Below, one piece after another: positions 36,937-46,834 of a DNA stretch of 64,000 bases (position 1 is its first letter; the number at the start of each line of letters is the position of its first letter). The notes beneath the pieces were generated by a model. The model was not told where the DNA came from, did no database searches, and saw only the letters and a list, made by a program, of their open reading frames with translations. Source of the DNA: DATLZB01 sp035574175 (GTDB taxonomy: Bacteria; Pseudomonadota; Alphaproteobacteria; Rhizobiales; Hyphomicrobiaceae); contig DATLZB010000158.1 in the NCBI GenBank assembly GCA_035574175.1, positions 7,210-71,209 of the forward strand, in the 5' to 3' direction. Made by a program: the position numbers and the translations under genes.

Positions 36937-37986
36937 TCAGGCGTTGAAGCGGTCCTCGCGAAAGAGGCCAAGCTTCTCCTGCACAGGGCGGTCGGAGAAG
37001 CTGAACAGCACCGTCTCCTCGTCCGCCTCATGCGTTACCGCGCGCCAGCTCGGAACCACGAAAATGTCGCGCCGCCCCCACTCGAGTACGGTGTCGTCGC
37101 CGACTTTGCTGCGTCCTTTTCCTTCCACGACGGCGAACACGGTGGCATCCGTCGACCGGTAACGGGAAGTGGAAAAACCCTTGGGCAGGAGCTGTATGAA
37201 GGCGCCGATGGTCGGCATTGCATGATCCCCCGTCTCGGGGTTCACGTAGCGCATCTTGAAACCGTGGCAGGCGTCGGCATCGCCCGACTTCTTCAACGCT
37301 TCAAGCGAGGTGCGAGTGCGGTCGTAAGGGTAGTTGAAGATCGGCGAGGTGGTGCCGCGCCGCTTGTGGTCGAAGGGCAGCAGGTTGTTGCCGTAGCGGG
37401 CCGGACTGTCGCCGACGGGGCGGGAGATCGGCTGCTCGTCGCTGTTGAGCGGCTCGGCAAATGAGGCATCGAGCGCCTGCACCAGCGGGATGTCGAGGCC
37501 GTCGAGCCAGAACATGGGTCGGTCGCTGTCGTTGCCGTGATCGTGCCAGGTGAGCGAAGGCGTGATTACGAAGTCACCTTCACGCATGATCGTGCGCTCA
37601 CCGTCGACGGCGGTGTAGGCACCTTCGCCTTCAAGGACGAAGCGCAGGGCCGATTGCGAGTGGCGGTGGGCGGGAGCAATCTCGCCCGGCAGCACCATTT
37701 GTATGCCTGCAAAGAGGGAGGTGGTGATACGCGACTGGCCCTTGAGACCGGGGTTCTCCAACACGAGTACCCGGCGTTCGGCCTCCTTGGCGGTGACCAG
37801 TCGCCCCGCCTCCAGCATGGCTTCGCGCACGGCGGCGAACCGCCAGGCGTGAGGGCGGCAATTGCTCTTCGGCTCGGGCGTGACAAGCTCGCCCAAAACC
37901 GTCCAGAGCGCGGCCACGCTCTGGCCTTCGATCCGACGGTAAAAGGCTTGGCGCTCCGGCGTCTCCCGCACGTTCGGTCCTGCCAT
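36937..37986 (-). CDS. gtdA: Gentisate 1,2-dioxygenase
   Basis: A 349-residue bicupin enzyme that opens the ring of gentisate to maleylpyruvate using Fe(II) and oxygen. In the first cupin, His107 and His109 lie in APAHRHSQSALRF and a further His at about 148-150 in TWHDHGN, matching the metal site of the family. The ETGDHAMPTIGAFIQLLPKG segment in the second cupin is also typical of gentisate dioxygenases. It is divergent from the isomerase gene, with a 104-bp region between that contains an inverted repeat. Related salicylate or 1-hydroxy-2-naphthoate dioxygenases cannot be fully excluded. Confidence 0.9.
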   Translation of the reverse strand: MAGPNVRETPERQAFYRRIEGQSVAALWTVLGELVTPEPKSNCRPHAWRFAAVREAMLEAGRLVTAKEAERRVLVLENPGLKGQSRITTSLFAGIQMVLPGEIAPAHRHSQSALRFVLEGEGAYTAVDGERTIMREGDFVITPSLTWHDHGNDSDRPMFWLDGLDIPLVQALDASFAEPLNSDEQPISRPVGDSPARYGNNLLPFDHKRRGTTSPIFNYPYDRTRTSLEALKKSGDADACHGFKMRYVNPETGDHAMPTIGAFIQLLPKGFSTSRYRSTDATVFAVVEGKGRSKVGDDTVLEWGRRDIFVVPSWRAVTHEADEETVLFSFSDRPVQEKLGLFREDRFNA

Positions 37987-38021
37987 GGCATAGGCTCCCT
38001 AGCTCGTCTCGCGGCGGGCTG

Positions 38022-38051
38022 ATTGACGCCGACAAGCCCAATGCTGTCAAT
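38022..38051. promoter_or_regulatory. Inverted repeat in the gtdA/isomerase divergent region
   Basis: ATTGAC at 38022-38027 and its complement GTCAAT at 38046-38051, 18 bases apart, midway between two divergent catabolic genes. It could be an operator for a MarR- or LysR-type regulator, or include a -35 element (TTGACG). No regulator gene is adjacent. Confidence 0.3.
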
Positions 38052-38090
38052 TATGGCACCTTACTCTCGCTCAATGCCAGGCGCGCCCAC

Positions 38091-38720
38091 ATGAAGCTGC
38101 ACGGCTACTTCCGGAGCTCGGCCGCCTACCGGGTGCGGATCGCGCTCAACCTCAAGGGACTGGCGGTCGAGCAGGTCTCCTATCACCTGCGTAACGGGGA
38201 GCAGCGCTCGCCAGCTTACCTTGCGATGAACCCCCAGGGCCTGGTGCCGAGCCTGGAACTCGACGACGGCCGGGTGCTGACGCAATCGCTGGCCATCATC
38301 GAGTGGCTCGAGGAGGCTTACCCCGAACCGCCGCTGCTGCCGAAGGAGTCATTGGCCAGGGCCCGCGTGCGGGCGTTGGCCCTGGTCATTGCCGCCGATA
38401 CCCATCCTTTGCAGAACCTCAAGGTACTGCTGCGGCTTAAGCGGGCAGGCCTTGATGCGGAGGCGTGGGCGCGCGAGGTCAATCTCGAAGGGCTGGAAGC
38501 GGCCAACGCTCTGATCGAGAGAGAACCCGGCCCGTTCTGCTTCGGTGCGTCACCGACGCTCGCCGATATCTGCCTCGTGCCGCAAATGGCCAACGCGCGG
38601 CGTTTTTCGGCCGACATCTCCAAGCTTGAGCGCATTCTTCAGGCGGAGGCCGCTTGCAACCGGCTTGCCGCGTTCCAGGATGCCGCACCGGACCGGCAGC
38701 CCGACGCTGAAACGGGCTGA
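38091..38720 (+). CDS. Zeta-class GST, maleylpyruvate/maleylacetoacetate isomerase
   Basis: A 209-residue glutathione transferase of the zeta class. The active-site motif SSAAYRVRIALNLKG (Ser9-Ser10) and NPQGLVPSLELDDG are its signatures, and ASPTLADICLVPQ is typical in the C-terminal domain. Family members isomerise maleylacetoacetate or maleylpyruvate to the fumaryl form with glutathione. Next to gentisate dioxygenase, maleylpyruvate (NagL-like) is the likely substrate. It precedes the monooxygenase by 30 bp in the same operon. Confidence 0.88.
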   Translation: MKLHGYFRSSAAYRVRIALNLKGLAVEQVSYHLRNGEQRSPAYLAMNPQGLVPSLELDDGRVLTQSLAIIEWLEEAYPEPPLLPKESLARARVRALALVIAADTHPLQNLKVLLRLKRAGLDAEAWAREVNLEGLEAANALIEREPGPFCFGASPTLADICLVPQMANARRFSADISKLERILQAEAACNRLAAFQDAAPDRQPDAETG

Positions 38721-38750
38721 CCAGCGCCGGCCTGATCGGGAGCTGATGCA

Positions 38751-39938
38751 ATGGCGCAAAGCAAACACGGCTCGCTAGCGTTCATCGTCGTGGGAGGCGG
38801 CATCGGGGGGCTCGCGACGGCGGTAGCCCTGTCGCGCAAGGGACTTCCCGTGCACGTGCTCGAGCAGACGAGCGAGTTCCGCGAGATCGGGGCCGGCATC
38901 CAGCTCGGCCCCAACGTATTCAGAGCGCTCGACCGGCTCGGTCTCAAGCAGGCGGTAATGGACCACGTGTGGCGGCCCGGCGCCCTCGAAATGCGCTGCG
39001 CGCTGTCGGGGGAACTGGTGACGCGGGTGCCGCTCGGCCAGCCGTTCGAATCCTATTTCAACGAAGCCTATGCGGTAACCCACCGCGCCGACCTGCACGC
39101 ACCGATCTTGGAAGCGGCGCGGGCAAGTCCGCTGGTCGTGCTCGAGACCGGGCGGCACGTGGTCGATTTCGAAGAGGCGGCGGACAGGGTCGTCGCGCGG
39201 CTTGCGGACGGGGCGGCGCTCGAAGGGAGAGCGCTGATCGGGGCCGATGGACTGTGGTCTACGATCCGCCAGCGCGTGGTCGGAGACGGGCGGCCTTTGG
39301 TGTCAGGACACATCGCATTCCGGGCCGTGCTCAAGCGCAACGAGGTGCCCCAAGACCTATGGCGGCCGGACGTGGTGCTGTGGGCGGGGCCGCGCACGCA
39401 TCTGGTGCACTATCCGTTGCGGCGCGGCGAGCTGTTCAACCTCGTCGCCGTGTTCCATTCCGACCGCTACGAGGAGGGCTGGAACGCAGAGGGCAGCGCC
39501 GCCGAGCTGCTCATGCACTTCAAGGGGCAGCGCCCGGAGGTGTTGAGGCTGCTCGAGAAGATCGAGACGTGGCGGATGTGGGTGCTGTGCGACCGCGAGC
39601 CGATCAAGGACTGGTCGAAGGGCCGGGTGTCGCTCGTCGGGGACGCCGCGCACCCGATGTTGCAGTACCTGGCGCAGGGCGCCAACATGGCGATCGAGGA
39701 TGCGGTCCGGCTCGGCGAGGAGCTGGCGGCCAGTCCCGACGAGCCGGTCGCCGCCTTCAGGCGCTACCAGCAGGCGCGCTACCTGCGCACGGCTCGGGTG
39801 CAGATAATGTCGCGGGTCTACGGCATGTTCTATCACGCGGCCGGCCCGACCGCCGAGCTGCGCAACCAGATGCTTGCCGCCCGTACGCCGGAGCAGGCCT
39901 ACCAGGCGAGCGCTTGGCTCTACGGCGGCGGGCCGTAG
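38751..39938 (+). CDS. FAD monooxygenase, 3-hydroxybenzoate 6-hydroxylase/salicylate hydroxylase type
   Basis: A 395-residue class A flavin hydroxylase. The GxGxxG FAD motif is in VVGGGIGGLATAVALSRKG (about 13-31), the DG motif in GADGLWSTIR, and the GD motif in VSLVGDAAHPMLQYLAQGAN. With gtdA and the isomerase beside it, 3-hydroxybenzoate 6-hydroxylation to gentisate is the best fit; salicylate hydroxylation to gentisate or catechol is the alternative. NADH-dependent, cytosolic. It closes the plus-strand operon and converges on the FMN enzyme gene. Confidence 0.82.
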   Translation: MAQSKHGSLAFIVVGGGIGGLATAVALSRKGLPVHVLEQTSEFREIGAGIQLGPNVFRALDRLGLKQAVMDHVWRPGALEMRCALSGELVTRVPLGQPFESYFNEAYAVTHRADLHAPILEAARASPLVVLETGRHVVDFEEAADRVVARLADGAALEGRALIGADGLWSTIRQRVVGDGRPLVSGHIAFRAVLKRNEVPQDLWRPDVVLWAGPRTHLVHYPLRRGELFNLVAVFHSDRYEEGWNAEGSAAELLMHFKGQRPEVLRLLEKIETWRMWVLCDREPIKDWSKGRVSLVGDAAHPMLQYLAQGANMAIEDAVRLGEELAASPDEPVAAFRRYQQARYLRTARVQIMSRVYGMFYHAAGPTAELRNQMLAARTPEQAYQASAWLYGGGP

Positions 39939-39951
39939 GCCACCTGCGAGC

Positions 39952-41028
39952 TTAGCGCAGCGGCTCGGGCCCGAGGTGCCGGAATGAGCTCAGCTCGTGC
40001 CAGGGCCCGAGCGGCTCAACGCGCGTCAGGTACTCCTTGCCGAGATCGGCAATGCGGCTGACGCCGAGCAGGCCCATGGCGTTGCGAAGCTCAACCTCCA
40101 AATGCTCGAGCACACCGAGCAGCGCCTCCTCCCCACCGGCGGCGAGAGCCCAAGCCTGTAGGCGGCCAATGCCGACGGCGCGCGCGCCGAGGCAGAGCGC
40201 CTTGACCACGTCGGTGCCGCGAACAAAGCCGCCGTCGATCCATACTTCGGCGCGATGATCGACCGCCTCGACGATCTCGGGCAGCATATCCATGGTGCCG
40301 CGGCCGTGATCGAGCTCGCGGCCGCCGTGGTTGGAGACGTAAACCACCTCGATGCCGTGCTCGACGGCAAGACGCGCGTCCGCCGCGGTAGCGATGCCCT
40401 TCAAGATCATCGGGCCGCCCCAGGCCTTCTTGATCCGGGCCATGTCGTCCCAGGTCACGGCGGTCTGGAACTCGCGATCCTCGTCCTTGTTGCGTGCCGA
40501 CGGCCGCTCGAAGCGGTTCAGCAGATTTCGGTCGCGGATGCCGTAGTAGGCCGAATCGACGGTCATCACGAGGGCAGCGTAGCCGGCCTCACGGGCGCGG
40601 TCGAGGTGGCGGCCGATCCACTCCATGTCGCCGCGGATGTAGAGCTGATAGGTCTTGGGTCCAGGGTTGCCGGCGGCAACCTGCTCCAGGGTGTGGCGCG
40701 CCACAGAACTCAGCATCTGCATGGTGCCGAATCGACCGGCAGCGCGCCCGGCCGCCAACGCGCCGTCGGCGTGCATCAACTGCATGGACCCCATGGGGGC
40801 GAGAAACACCGGCATGCGCAGCTTGTGACCCAGCACCTCGGTCGTGCAGTCGATCCTCGACACATCGCGCAGCACGCGGGGGAGAAAGGCATAGCTGTCG
40901 AGCGCATAACGGTTGCGCCGCATCGTGGTCTCGGAGCCAGCGGCTCCGTTGATGTAGTCCCAACTCGACTTGGGCAGGTTGCGGTAGGCGGCTTCGGCGA
41001 CCTCCTGACCACAGGCAAAGACGTTCAT
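39952..41028 (-). CDS. FMN-dependent alpha-hydroxy acid dehydrogenase (LldD/mandelate type)
   Basis: A 358-residue enzyme of the FMN alpha-hydroxy acid oxidase family. FLAPMGSMQLMH, LYIRGD...VMTVD, and the catalytic His/Arg region VYVSNHGGRELDHG followed by VWIDGGFVRGTDVVKAL are all present. It oxidises lactate, glycolate or mandelate-like acids; the exact substrate is not readable. It starts at the ATG of MNVFACGQEV. No membrane-binding insert is obvious. A small gene of unknown function lies 14 bp upstream on the same strand, probably co-transcribed. Confidence 0.85.
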   Translation of the reverse strand: MNVFACGQEVAEAAYRNLPKSSWDYINGAAGSETTMRRNRYALDSYAFLPRVLRDVSRIDCTTEVLGHKLRMPVFLAPMGSMQLMHADGALAAGRAAGRFGTMQMLSSVARHTLEQVAAGNPGPKTYQLYIRGDMEWIGRHLDRAREAGYAALVMTVDSAYYGIRDRNLLNRFERPSARNKDEDREFQTAVTWDDMARIKKAWGGPMILKGIATAADARLAVEHGIEVVYVSNHGGRELDHGRGTMDMLPEIVEAVDHRAEVWIDGGFVRGTDVVKALCLGARAVGIGRLQAWALAAGGEEALLGVLEHLEVELRNAMGLLGVSRIADLGKEYLTRVEPLGPWHELSSFRHLGPEPLR

Positions 41029-41042
41029 GATGTTCCCGTCCC

Positions 41043-41318
41043 TCAATGGTCGTGGTGATCGACGGTTATGCGGGGATGGGCCGCGGCCCTGAGGCGGGAA
41101 GGCAGGTCGGCGGCAATCCGGGCCAGCTCCTCGCCTCCGGCGGCGGCCTGCCCGTTCGGCAAGGAGGCGCGCGCCTGATCGAGCAGATCCAGCGCCTCCT
41201 CCTTCGTCAGCGAGCCGTGCACGACCATCGCCGTGAGCAGGCATTTCGTCAGCTCACTGAGCGCATCGATGCGCCCTTCCAGCGAGGCGGGCGCGGCAGT
41301 CTTCGAGTCGTCGGCCAT
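41043..41318 (-). CDS. Small unknown protein coupled to the alpha-hydroxy acid dehydrogenase
   Basis: A 91-residue protein, mostly helical (LEGRIDALSELTKCLLTAMV, then LTKEEALDLLDQARASL), ending in a His-rich tail (ITVDHHDH). AAAGGA lies just upstream of the ATG. No family recognised. Its only clear context is the dehydrogenase gene 14 bp downstream, so a regulatory or accessory role is possible but not shown. Confidence 0.5.
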   Translation of the reverse strand: MADDSKTAAPASLEGRIDALSELTKCLLTAMVVHGSLTKEEALDLLDQARASLPNGQAAAGGEELARIAADLPSRLRAAAHPRITVDHHDH

Positions 41319-41608
41319 TGTCCTTTCCCCATTCGGCAGATTGCGGAACGCTCTATCCTATGCTGCGGCGAGGACGGCGGAAAAGAGCAGCGTCGCCACG
41401 GCTTCAGCGGCACCGCTTGCCGGCATCAAGCAGCGGCGATTGGGGTAGCAATCGAGAGCAAACCAGTTATTGTTACGAGCGGCGGGGCTGCCTATGATCG
41501 CTCCGGACATTCGGATCGCTGCGCTGGCCAACGTGCGGGGCGCCTCGATCGTGTGGCGATCGCCACCGTCCGGTCAGAGCAACATCGCAGTTGAAGGAGG
41601 AACCGATC

Positions 41609-42646
41609 ATGCGTGCACGGCAAAGGCATTGGGGAGCGGCGGCACTTGCCGCTGCGAGCCTGGGGCTCGGCGCCTCGCTGGCCCAAGCCCAAAGCCCGGC
41701 CGAGTTCTACAAGGGCAAGACGATCGAGGTCTACGTCGGTTACTCCGCCGGCGGCGGCTACGACGTCTATGGCCGCATACTGGCCCGTTACATGGGCAAA
41801 CACATCCCCGGCAACCCGACCATGGTGGTCAAGAACATGGAGGGCGCAGGGAGCCTGCGGCTCGCCAACTGGATCTACAACGCCGCGCCAAAGGACGGCA
41901 CCGCCTTCGGCATCATCGGCCGCGGCGCCGCGTTCGACCCCTTGTTCGGCAACAAGGCGGCTCAGTTCGATCCCAACAAGTACAACTGGATCGGCAGTAT
42001 GAACAACGAGGTGAGCGTGTGCGTGTCCTGGAAGGACTCCGGTGTCAACAAGTTCGAAGATCTGCTCGAGAAGGAGTTGGTGGTCGGCGGTACGGGACCG
42101 AGCGCCGATACCGACCAGTTCCCGAGGATCCTCAACGGCGTGCTCGGAACCAAGTTCAAGATCATCAGCGGATATCCGGGCGGCAACGACGTGTCGCTCG
42201 CCATGCAGCGCGGCGAGGTCAAGGGCCGCTGCGGCTGGTCGTGGTCGAGCGTGGTGGCAACGCAGGAGCAGTGGTACAAGGACAAGACCATCAACGTGCT
42301 GGTCCAGCTCTCGCTCAACAAGCATGAGGACCTGCCGCACGTACCGCTGATCATGGATCTCGCCAAGACCAAGGAGCAAAAGCAGATCCTGCGCCTGGTG
42401 TTTGCGCGCCAAGTGATGGGCCGGCCGTTCGTGGCGCCGCCCGACGTCCCGGCCGATCGGGTGGCTGCCCTGCGAAAGGCCTTCATGGACACCATGAAGG
42501 ACAAGGAGTTCCTGGCGGAGGCCGAGAAAGCCAAGCTTGAAGTGCAGCCGGTCAACGGCGAAGAGCTGCAGAACATCATCAAGGAGGCTTACGAGGTCAG
42601 TCCGGATCTGGCTCAAAAGACCGCCGACCTGCTCAAGGCTAAGTAG
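41609..42646 (+). CDS. Tripartite tricarboxylate (Bug) family substrate-binding protein
   Basis: A 345-residue exported binding protein: signal peptide cut near AQA-Q (residue 27), then FYKGKTIEVYVGYSAGGGYDVYGR and the IPGNPTMVVKNMEGAGSLRLANWIY block of the TctC/Bug family. Such proteins bind carboxylates or other small polar acids for TctAB transporters or for signalling. No tctA or tctB gene lies in the window, so it is an orphan, as most Bug proteins are. GAAGGAGG is ideally spaced before the ATG and points to strong expression. A clear terminator follows. Confidence 0.9.
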   Translation: MRARQRHWGAAALAAASLGLGASLAQAQSPAEFYKGKTIEVYVGYSAGGGYDVYGRILARYMGKHIPGNPTMVVKNMEGAGSLRLANWIYNAAPKDGTAFGIIGRGAAFDPLFGNKAAQFDPNKYNWIGSMNNEVSVCVSWKDSGVNKFEDLLEKELVVGGTGPSADTDQFPRILNGVLGTKFKIISGYPGGNDVSLAMQRGEVKGRCGWSWSSVVATQEQWYKDKTINVLVQLSLNKHEDLPHVPLIMDLAKTKEQKQILRLVFARQVMGRPFVAPPDVPADRVAALRKAFMDTMKDKEFLAEAEKAKLEVQPVNGEELQNIIKEAYEVSPDLAQKTADLLKAK

Positions 42647-43786
<1,140 letters not shown>

Positions 43787-43856
43787 GGTGACCTCGTTGA
43801 GCGTTTCAGCGCCCCGACCGGGGCAGCACTGAGGCAGCGCAGCTATCGGGGAGCCC

Positions 43857-44264
43857 ATGCCCAAGCAAGCGATCGAAGCTCCGCCATTGAAGGCCGTCGG
43901 GCCCTACTCGCTCGGCGTCGATGTGGACGGACTGGTGCTGGTGTCGGGACAGATCCCGCTCGATCCAGAGACGGGGAAGCTCGTTGCCGGAGATATAAAG
44001 GCTCAGACCGAGCAGGTGTTCGCCAATCTCAAGAGGGTGCTCGCGGCGGCTGGCCGCGACCTCTCGGACGTGGTCAAGGCGACGGTGTTCCTCGCCGACA
44101 TGGGGGACTTCGCGGCCATGAACGAGGTCTATGCCAAGCATATGCCCGCACCCTATCCCGCCCGCTCCACCATCGGCGTTGCCGCCTTGCCGCTCGGAGC
44201 CCGGGTGGAAATCGAGGTGATCGCCGTGGCCAAGTCCGAGGACTGGCCGACCCGGCTCACCTGA
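43857..44264 (+). CDS. RidA family protein (reactive imine deaminase)
   Basis: A 135-residue YjgF/YER057c/UK114 protein. [25 protein letters not shown] is the family beginning, and the imine-binding Arg is in [23 protein letters not shown]. RidA hydrolyses reactive enamine/imine intermediates made by PLP enzymes; the conserved Arg suggests that this copy is an active deaminase. It lies 70 bp after mdh and 16 bp before sucC, so it appears to be inside the TCA operon, an unusual place. Confidence 0.9.
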   Translation: MPKQAIEAPPLKAVGPYSLGVDVDGLVLVSGQIPLDPETGKLVAGDIKAQTEQVFANLKRVLAAAGRDLSDVVKATVFLADMGDFAAMNEVYAKHMPAPYPARSTIGVAALPLGARVEIEVIAVAKSEDWPTRLT

Positions 44265-44280
44265 AGCACGGAAACCGTTC

Positions 44281-45480
44281 ATGAACATCCACGAGTACCA
44301 GGCCAAAGAGCTGTACCGCCAGTACGGCGTGCCGACGGCGGCCGGCTATCCGGCGTTCAGCGTCGAGGAGGCGGTGGCGGCGGCGGGCAAGCTGCCGGGT
44401 CCGGTCTGGGTCGTGAAGGCGCAAATCCATGCGGGCGGCCGAGGCAAGGGCCGCTTCAAGGAGAAGGAAGCCGGTGACAAGGGCGGCGTGCGGCTGGCGA
44501 GATCAATCGAAGAGGTTAAGGCCGCGGCCAGCCAGATGCTTGGTAAGACGCTGGTCACGGTGCAGACGGGTTCGGCGGGGCGCACCGTGCGGCGGCTCTA
44601 TATCGAGGACGGATCGGAGATCGCGCGCGAGCTCTATCTCTCGGCATTGGTCGATCGGAGCAGTTCACGCGTTGCCTTCATCGCTTCGACCGAGGGGGGC
44701 GTCGACATCGAGAAGGTGGCACATGAGACGCCCGAAAAAATCCTCACCCTCGCCGTCGATCCGGCGTCGGGCTATTCGCCATTCCACGGCCGCAGAATCG
44801 CCTTTGCGCTCGGCCTGTCAGGAGACCAGATCAAGCAGTGCGTGGCGATGGTCGAGCGTCTTTACCGTTTGTTCGTCGAAAAGGACATGAGCCTGCTCGA
44901 GGTCAACCCGCTGGTGGTGACCAAGCAGGGCAAGCTGCTGTGCCTGGACGCCAAGATGAACTTCGACGACAACGCGCTGTTCCGTCACCCGGAGATCGTG
45001 CAGTTGCGCGATCTCGAGGAGGAGGACGCCAAAGAGATCGAGGCGTCCAAGCACGACCTCTCTTACGTCGCCCTCGACGGCAACATCGGGTGCATGGTCA
45101 ACGGAGCCGGCCTTGCCATGGCGACCATGGACATCATCAAGCTCTACGGCGCGGAGCCCGCGAACTTCCTCGACGTGGGCGGTGGTGCCTCCAAGGAGAA
45201 GGTGGCGGCGGCGTTCAAGATCATCACGGCGGATCCCAAGGTGAAGGGCATCCTGGTCAACATCTTCGGCGGCATCATGCGTTGCGACATCATCGCCGAA
45301 GGGGTGGTGGCTGCGGTCAAGGAGGTGGGGCTCAACGTGCCACTGGTGGTGCGGCTCGAAGGCACCAACGTCGACCTCGGCAAGAAGATCCTCAACGAGA
45401 GTGGTCTTGAGGTGGTGGCCGCCGACGATCTCGCCGATGCGGCCGAGAAGATCGTGGCGGCCGTCAAGCGGACGGATTGA
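44281..45480 (+). CDS. sucC: Succinyl-CoA ligase (ADP-forming) beta subunit
   Basis: A 399-residue ATP-grasp beta subunit. [38 protein letters not shown], the LEVNPLVV segment and [17 protein letters not shown] are the standard landmarks. With the alpha subunit (SucD) it makes succinate, CoA and ATP in the TCA cycle. The gene is full length, but no sucD follows: its last 17 bases overlap the tail of a convergent glycosyltransferase gene. sucD must be encoded elsewhere. Confidence 0.96.
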   Translation: MNIHEYQAKELYRQYGVPTAAGYPAFSVEEAVAAAGKLPGPVWVVKAQIHAGGRGKGRFKEKEAGDKGGVRLARSIEEVKAAASQMLGKTLVTVQTGSAGRTVRRLYIEDGSEIARELYLSALVDRSSSRVAFIASTEGGVDIEKVAHETPEKILTLAVDPASGYSPFHGRRIAFALGLSGDQIKQCVAMVERLYRLFVEKDMSLLEVNPLVVTKQGKLLCLDAKMNFDDNALFRHPEIVQLRDLEEEDAKEIEASKHDLSYVALDGNIGCMVNGAGLAMATMDIIKLYGAEPANFLDVGGGASKEKVAAAFKIITADPKVKGILVNIFGGIMRCDIIAEGVVAAVKEVGLNVPLVVRLEGTNVDLGKKILNESGLEVVAADDLADAAEKIVAAVKRTD

Positions 45481-46741
45481 CCGAAATATCAGCCGACACC
45501 GCGGCGATCGGCCGATCCCCGGCCAGGAGCGCGCGATACAGCCGCAGGTGCTTTTCGATGCACAACGCCAGGGAGTACTCGGCCGAAGCGCGCGCGCGCG
45601 AAGCTGCACCAAATCGAGAAGCAAGCTCGCGGTTCTCCATCATCCTCAGGATGGCAGCGGCGAGGGCGAGGGGGTCGCGCGGCGGCACCACCAGACCGTT
45701 GACCCCATCGAGCACCGCCTCGGCATTGCCGCCGGCATCGGTGACTACCAGGGGCAGGCCGGCTGCCATGGCCTCAAGGATGGCGTTGGAAGAACCCTCC
45801 TCGTAGGAGCAGTGGACGGCCAAGTCGGCCAGGCGAAGCAGGGCGGGCACGTCCGAGCGTTGGCCCAAGAACCGTACATGATCGGCGATGGCGAGGTTGC
45901 GCGCCATGGCGCGCAGGGACGGGCCGGCGCCCTCGTCCCGGCCGGCGAGCAGCAGCATCCAGTCGGGGTCTAGCCGCCCAGCTATGGCTGCAAGGGCCTC
46001 GAGCAAGTCCCGATGACCCTTGTAGGCGTGGAGATTGGCGACCATGACGATGACCGGCGCGCTCGCGGGGATGCCGAGTTTGGCCCTCGCCTTCAACCGG
46101 TCGAAGGGCGTGTCAAACGGCGCGAGGTCGATGCCGTTGTTGATCAGTCCCGTGCGCTCGGCGGGAACGCCCTCTTCGAGGAGCTGGCGAAGGACAGCGC
46201 GCGAATTGGCCAGGAAGATGGTGACGGCGGGGTGCAGCCAGCGCTCGATGGTTCTTGCGCCGGGGTAGCGGGCGAAATGCGTGTTCAGTCCGCGCCGGCT
46301 CATGACGATGTGGGGCACTCTGGCGAGCAGCGCGAGCGGGGCGCCGACCAGGTAAGGCAGGGTGAGGTAGAAGTTCACAATTTGCGGTCGATGGAAGAAC
46401 AGTTGCCCGACAAGCCGCGCCACACCGCCGATGAACCGCAGGGCGCGCAGCATTCGCGAGCGAGGCGGCGGAGCCCCGAGGGGGCCGGGTCCGCTGACGA
46501 AGACGCCCGACCGCGCGAGATCGGGCGCGAGAGCGCCGCGATCAAGCAGGGCGAGGATGCGCACGTCGGCCGGCATCCTCGCGACGGCTGGCAGGATCTG
46601 GGCAAGCTGCCGCTCCGTGCCGCCGATGTGGAGCGACATGGTCACGAACAGGATACGTGGGCGGCAGTTCGCGCCCCGAACGCTTCGACCAAACCCGGTC
46701 TGACGCGAGGCGGATGGCGGCTTCGAGACGTCGCCGGGCAT
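45464..46741 (-). CDS. Glycosyltransferase, GT4 type
   Basis: A 425-residue GT-B enzyme. The N-terminal lobe starts with [21 protein letters not shown]; the C-terminal lobe has [21 protein letters not shown], then the [28 protein letters not shown] donor-binding motif with the EX7E pair, typical of group 1 (GT4) transferases that build surface or storage polysaccharides. Sugar and acceptor are unknown; no polysaccharide genes surround it. It lies 93 bp after zapE on the same strand and its tail overlaps sucC. Start at 46741 preferred over a TTG 12 codons earlier. Confidence 0.85.
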   Translation of the reverse strand: MPGDVSKPPSASRQTGFGRSVRGANCRPRILFVTMSLHIGGTERQLAQILPAVARMPADVRILALLDRGALAPDLARSGVFVSGPGPLGAPPPRSRMLRALRFIGGVARLVGQLFFHRPQIVNFYLTLPYLVGAPLALLARVPHIVMSRRGLNTHFARYPGARTIERWLHPAVTIFLANSRAVLRQLLEEGVPAERTGLINNGIDLAPFDTPFDRLKARAKLGIPASAPVIVMVANLHAYKGHRDLLEALAAIAGRLDPDWMLLLAGRDEGAGPSLRAMARNLAIADHVRFLGQRSDVPALLRLADLAVHCSYEEGSSNAILEAMAAGLPLVVTDAGGNAEAVLDGVNGLVVPPRDPLALAAAILRMMENRELASRFGAASRARASAEYSLALCIEKHLRLYRALLAGDRPIAAVSADISVNPSA

Positions 46742-46834
46742 CTCACTCGATCCGCCGTACAACCTGATCCCTCGCAATTCTAGATATCTGCGGTGCGGAA
46801 GGCGAGCGGCGGCATGAGGCAGCTGCTCACAAGG

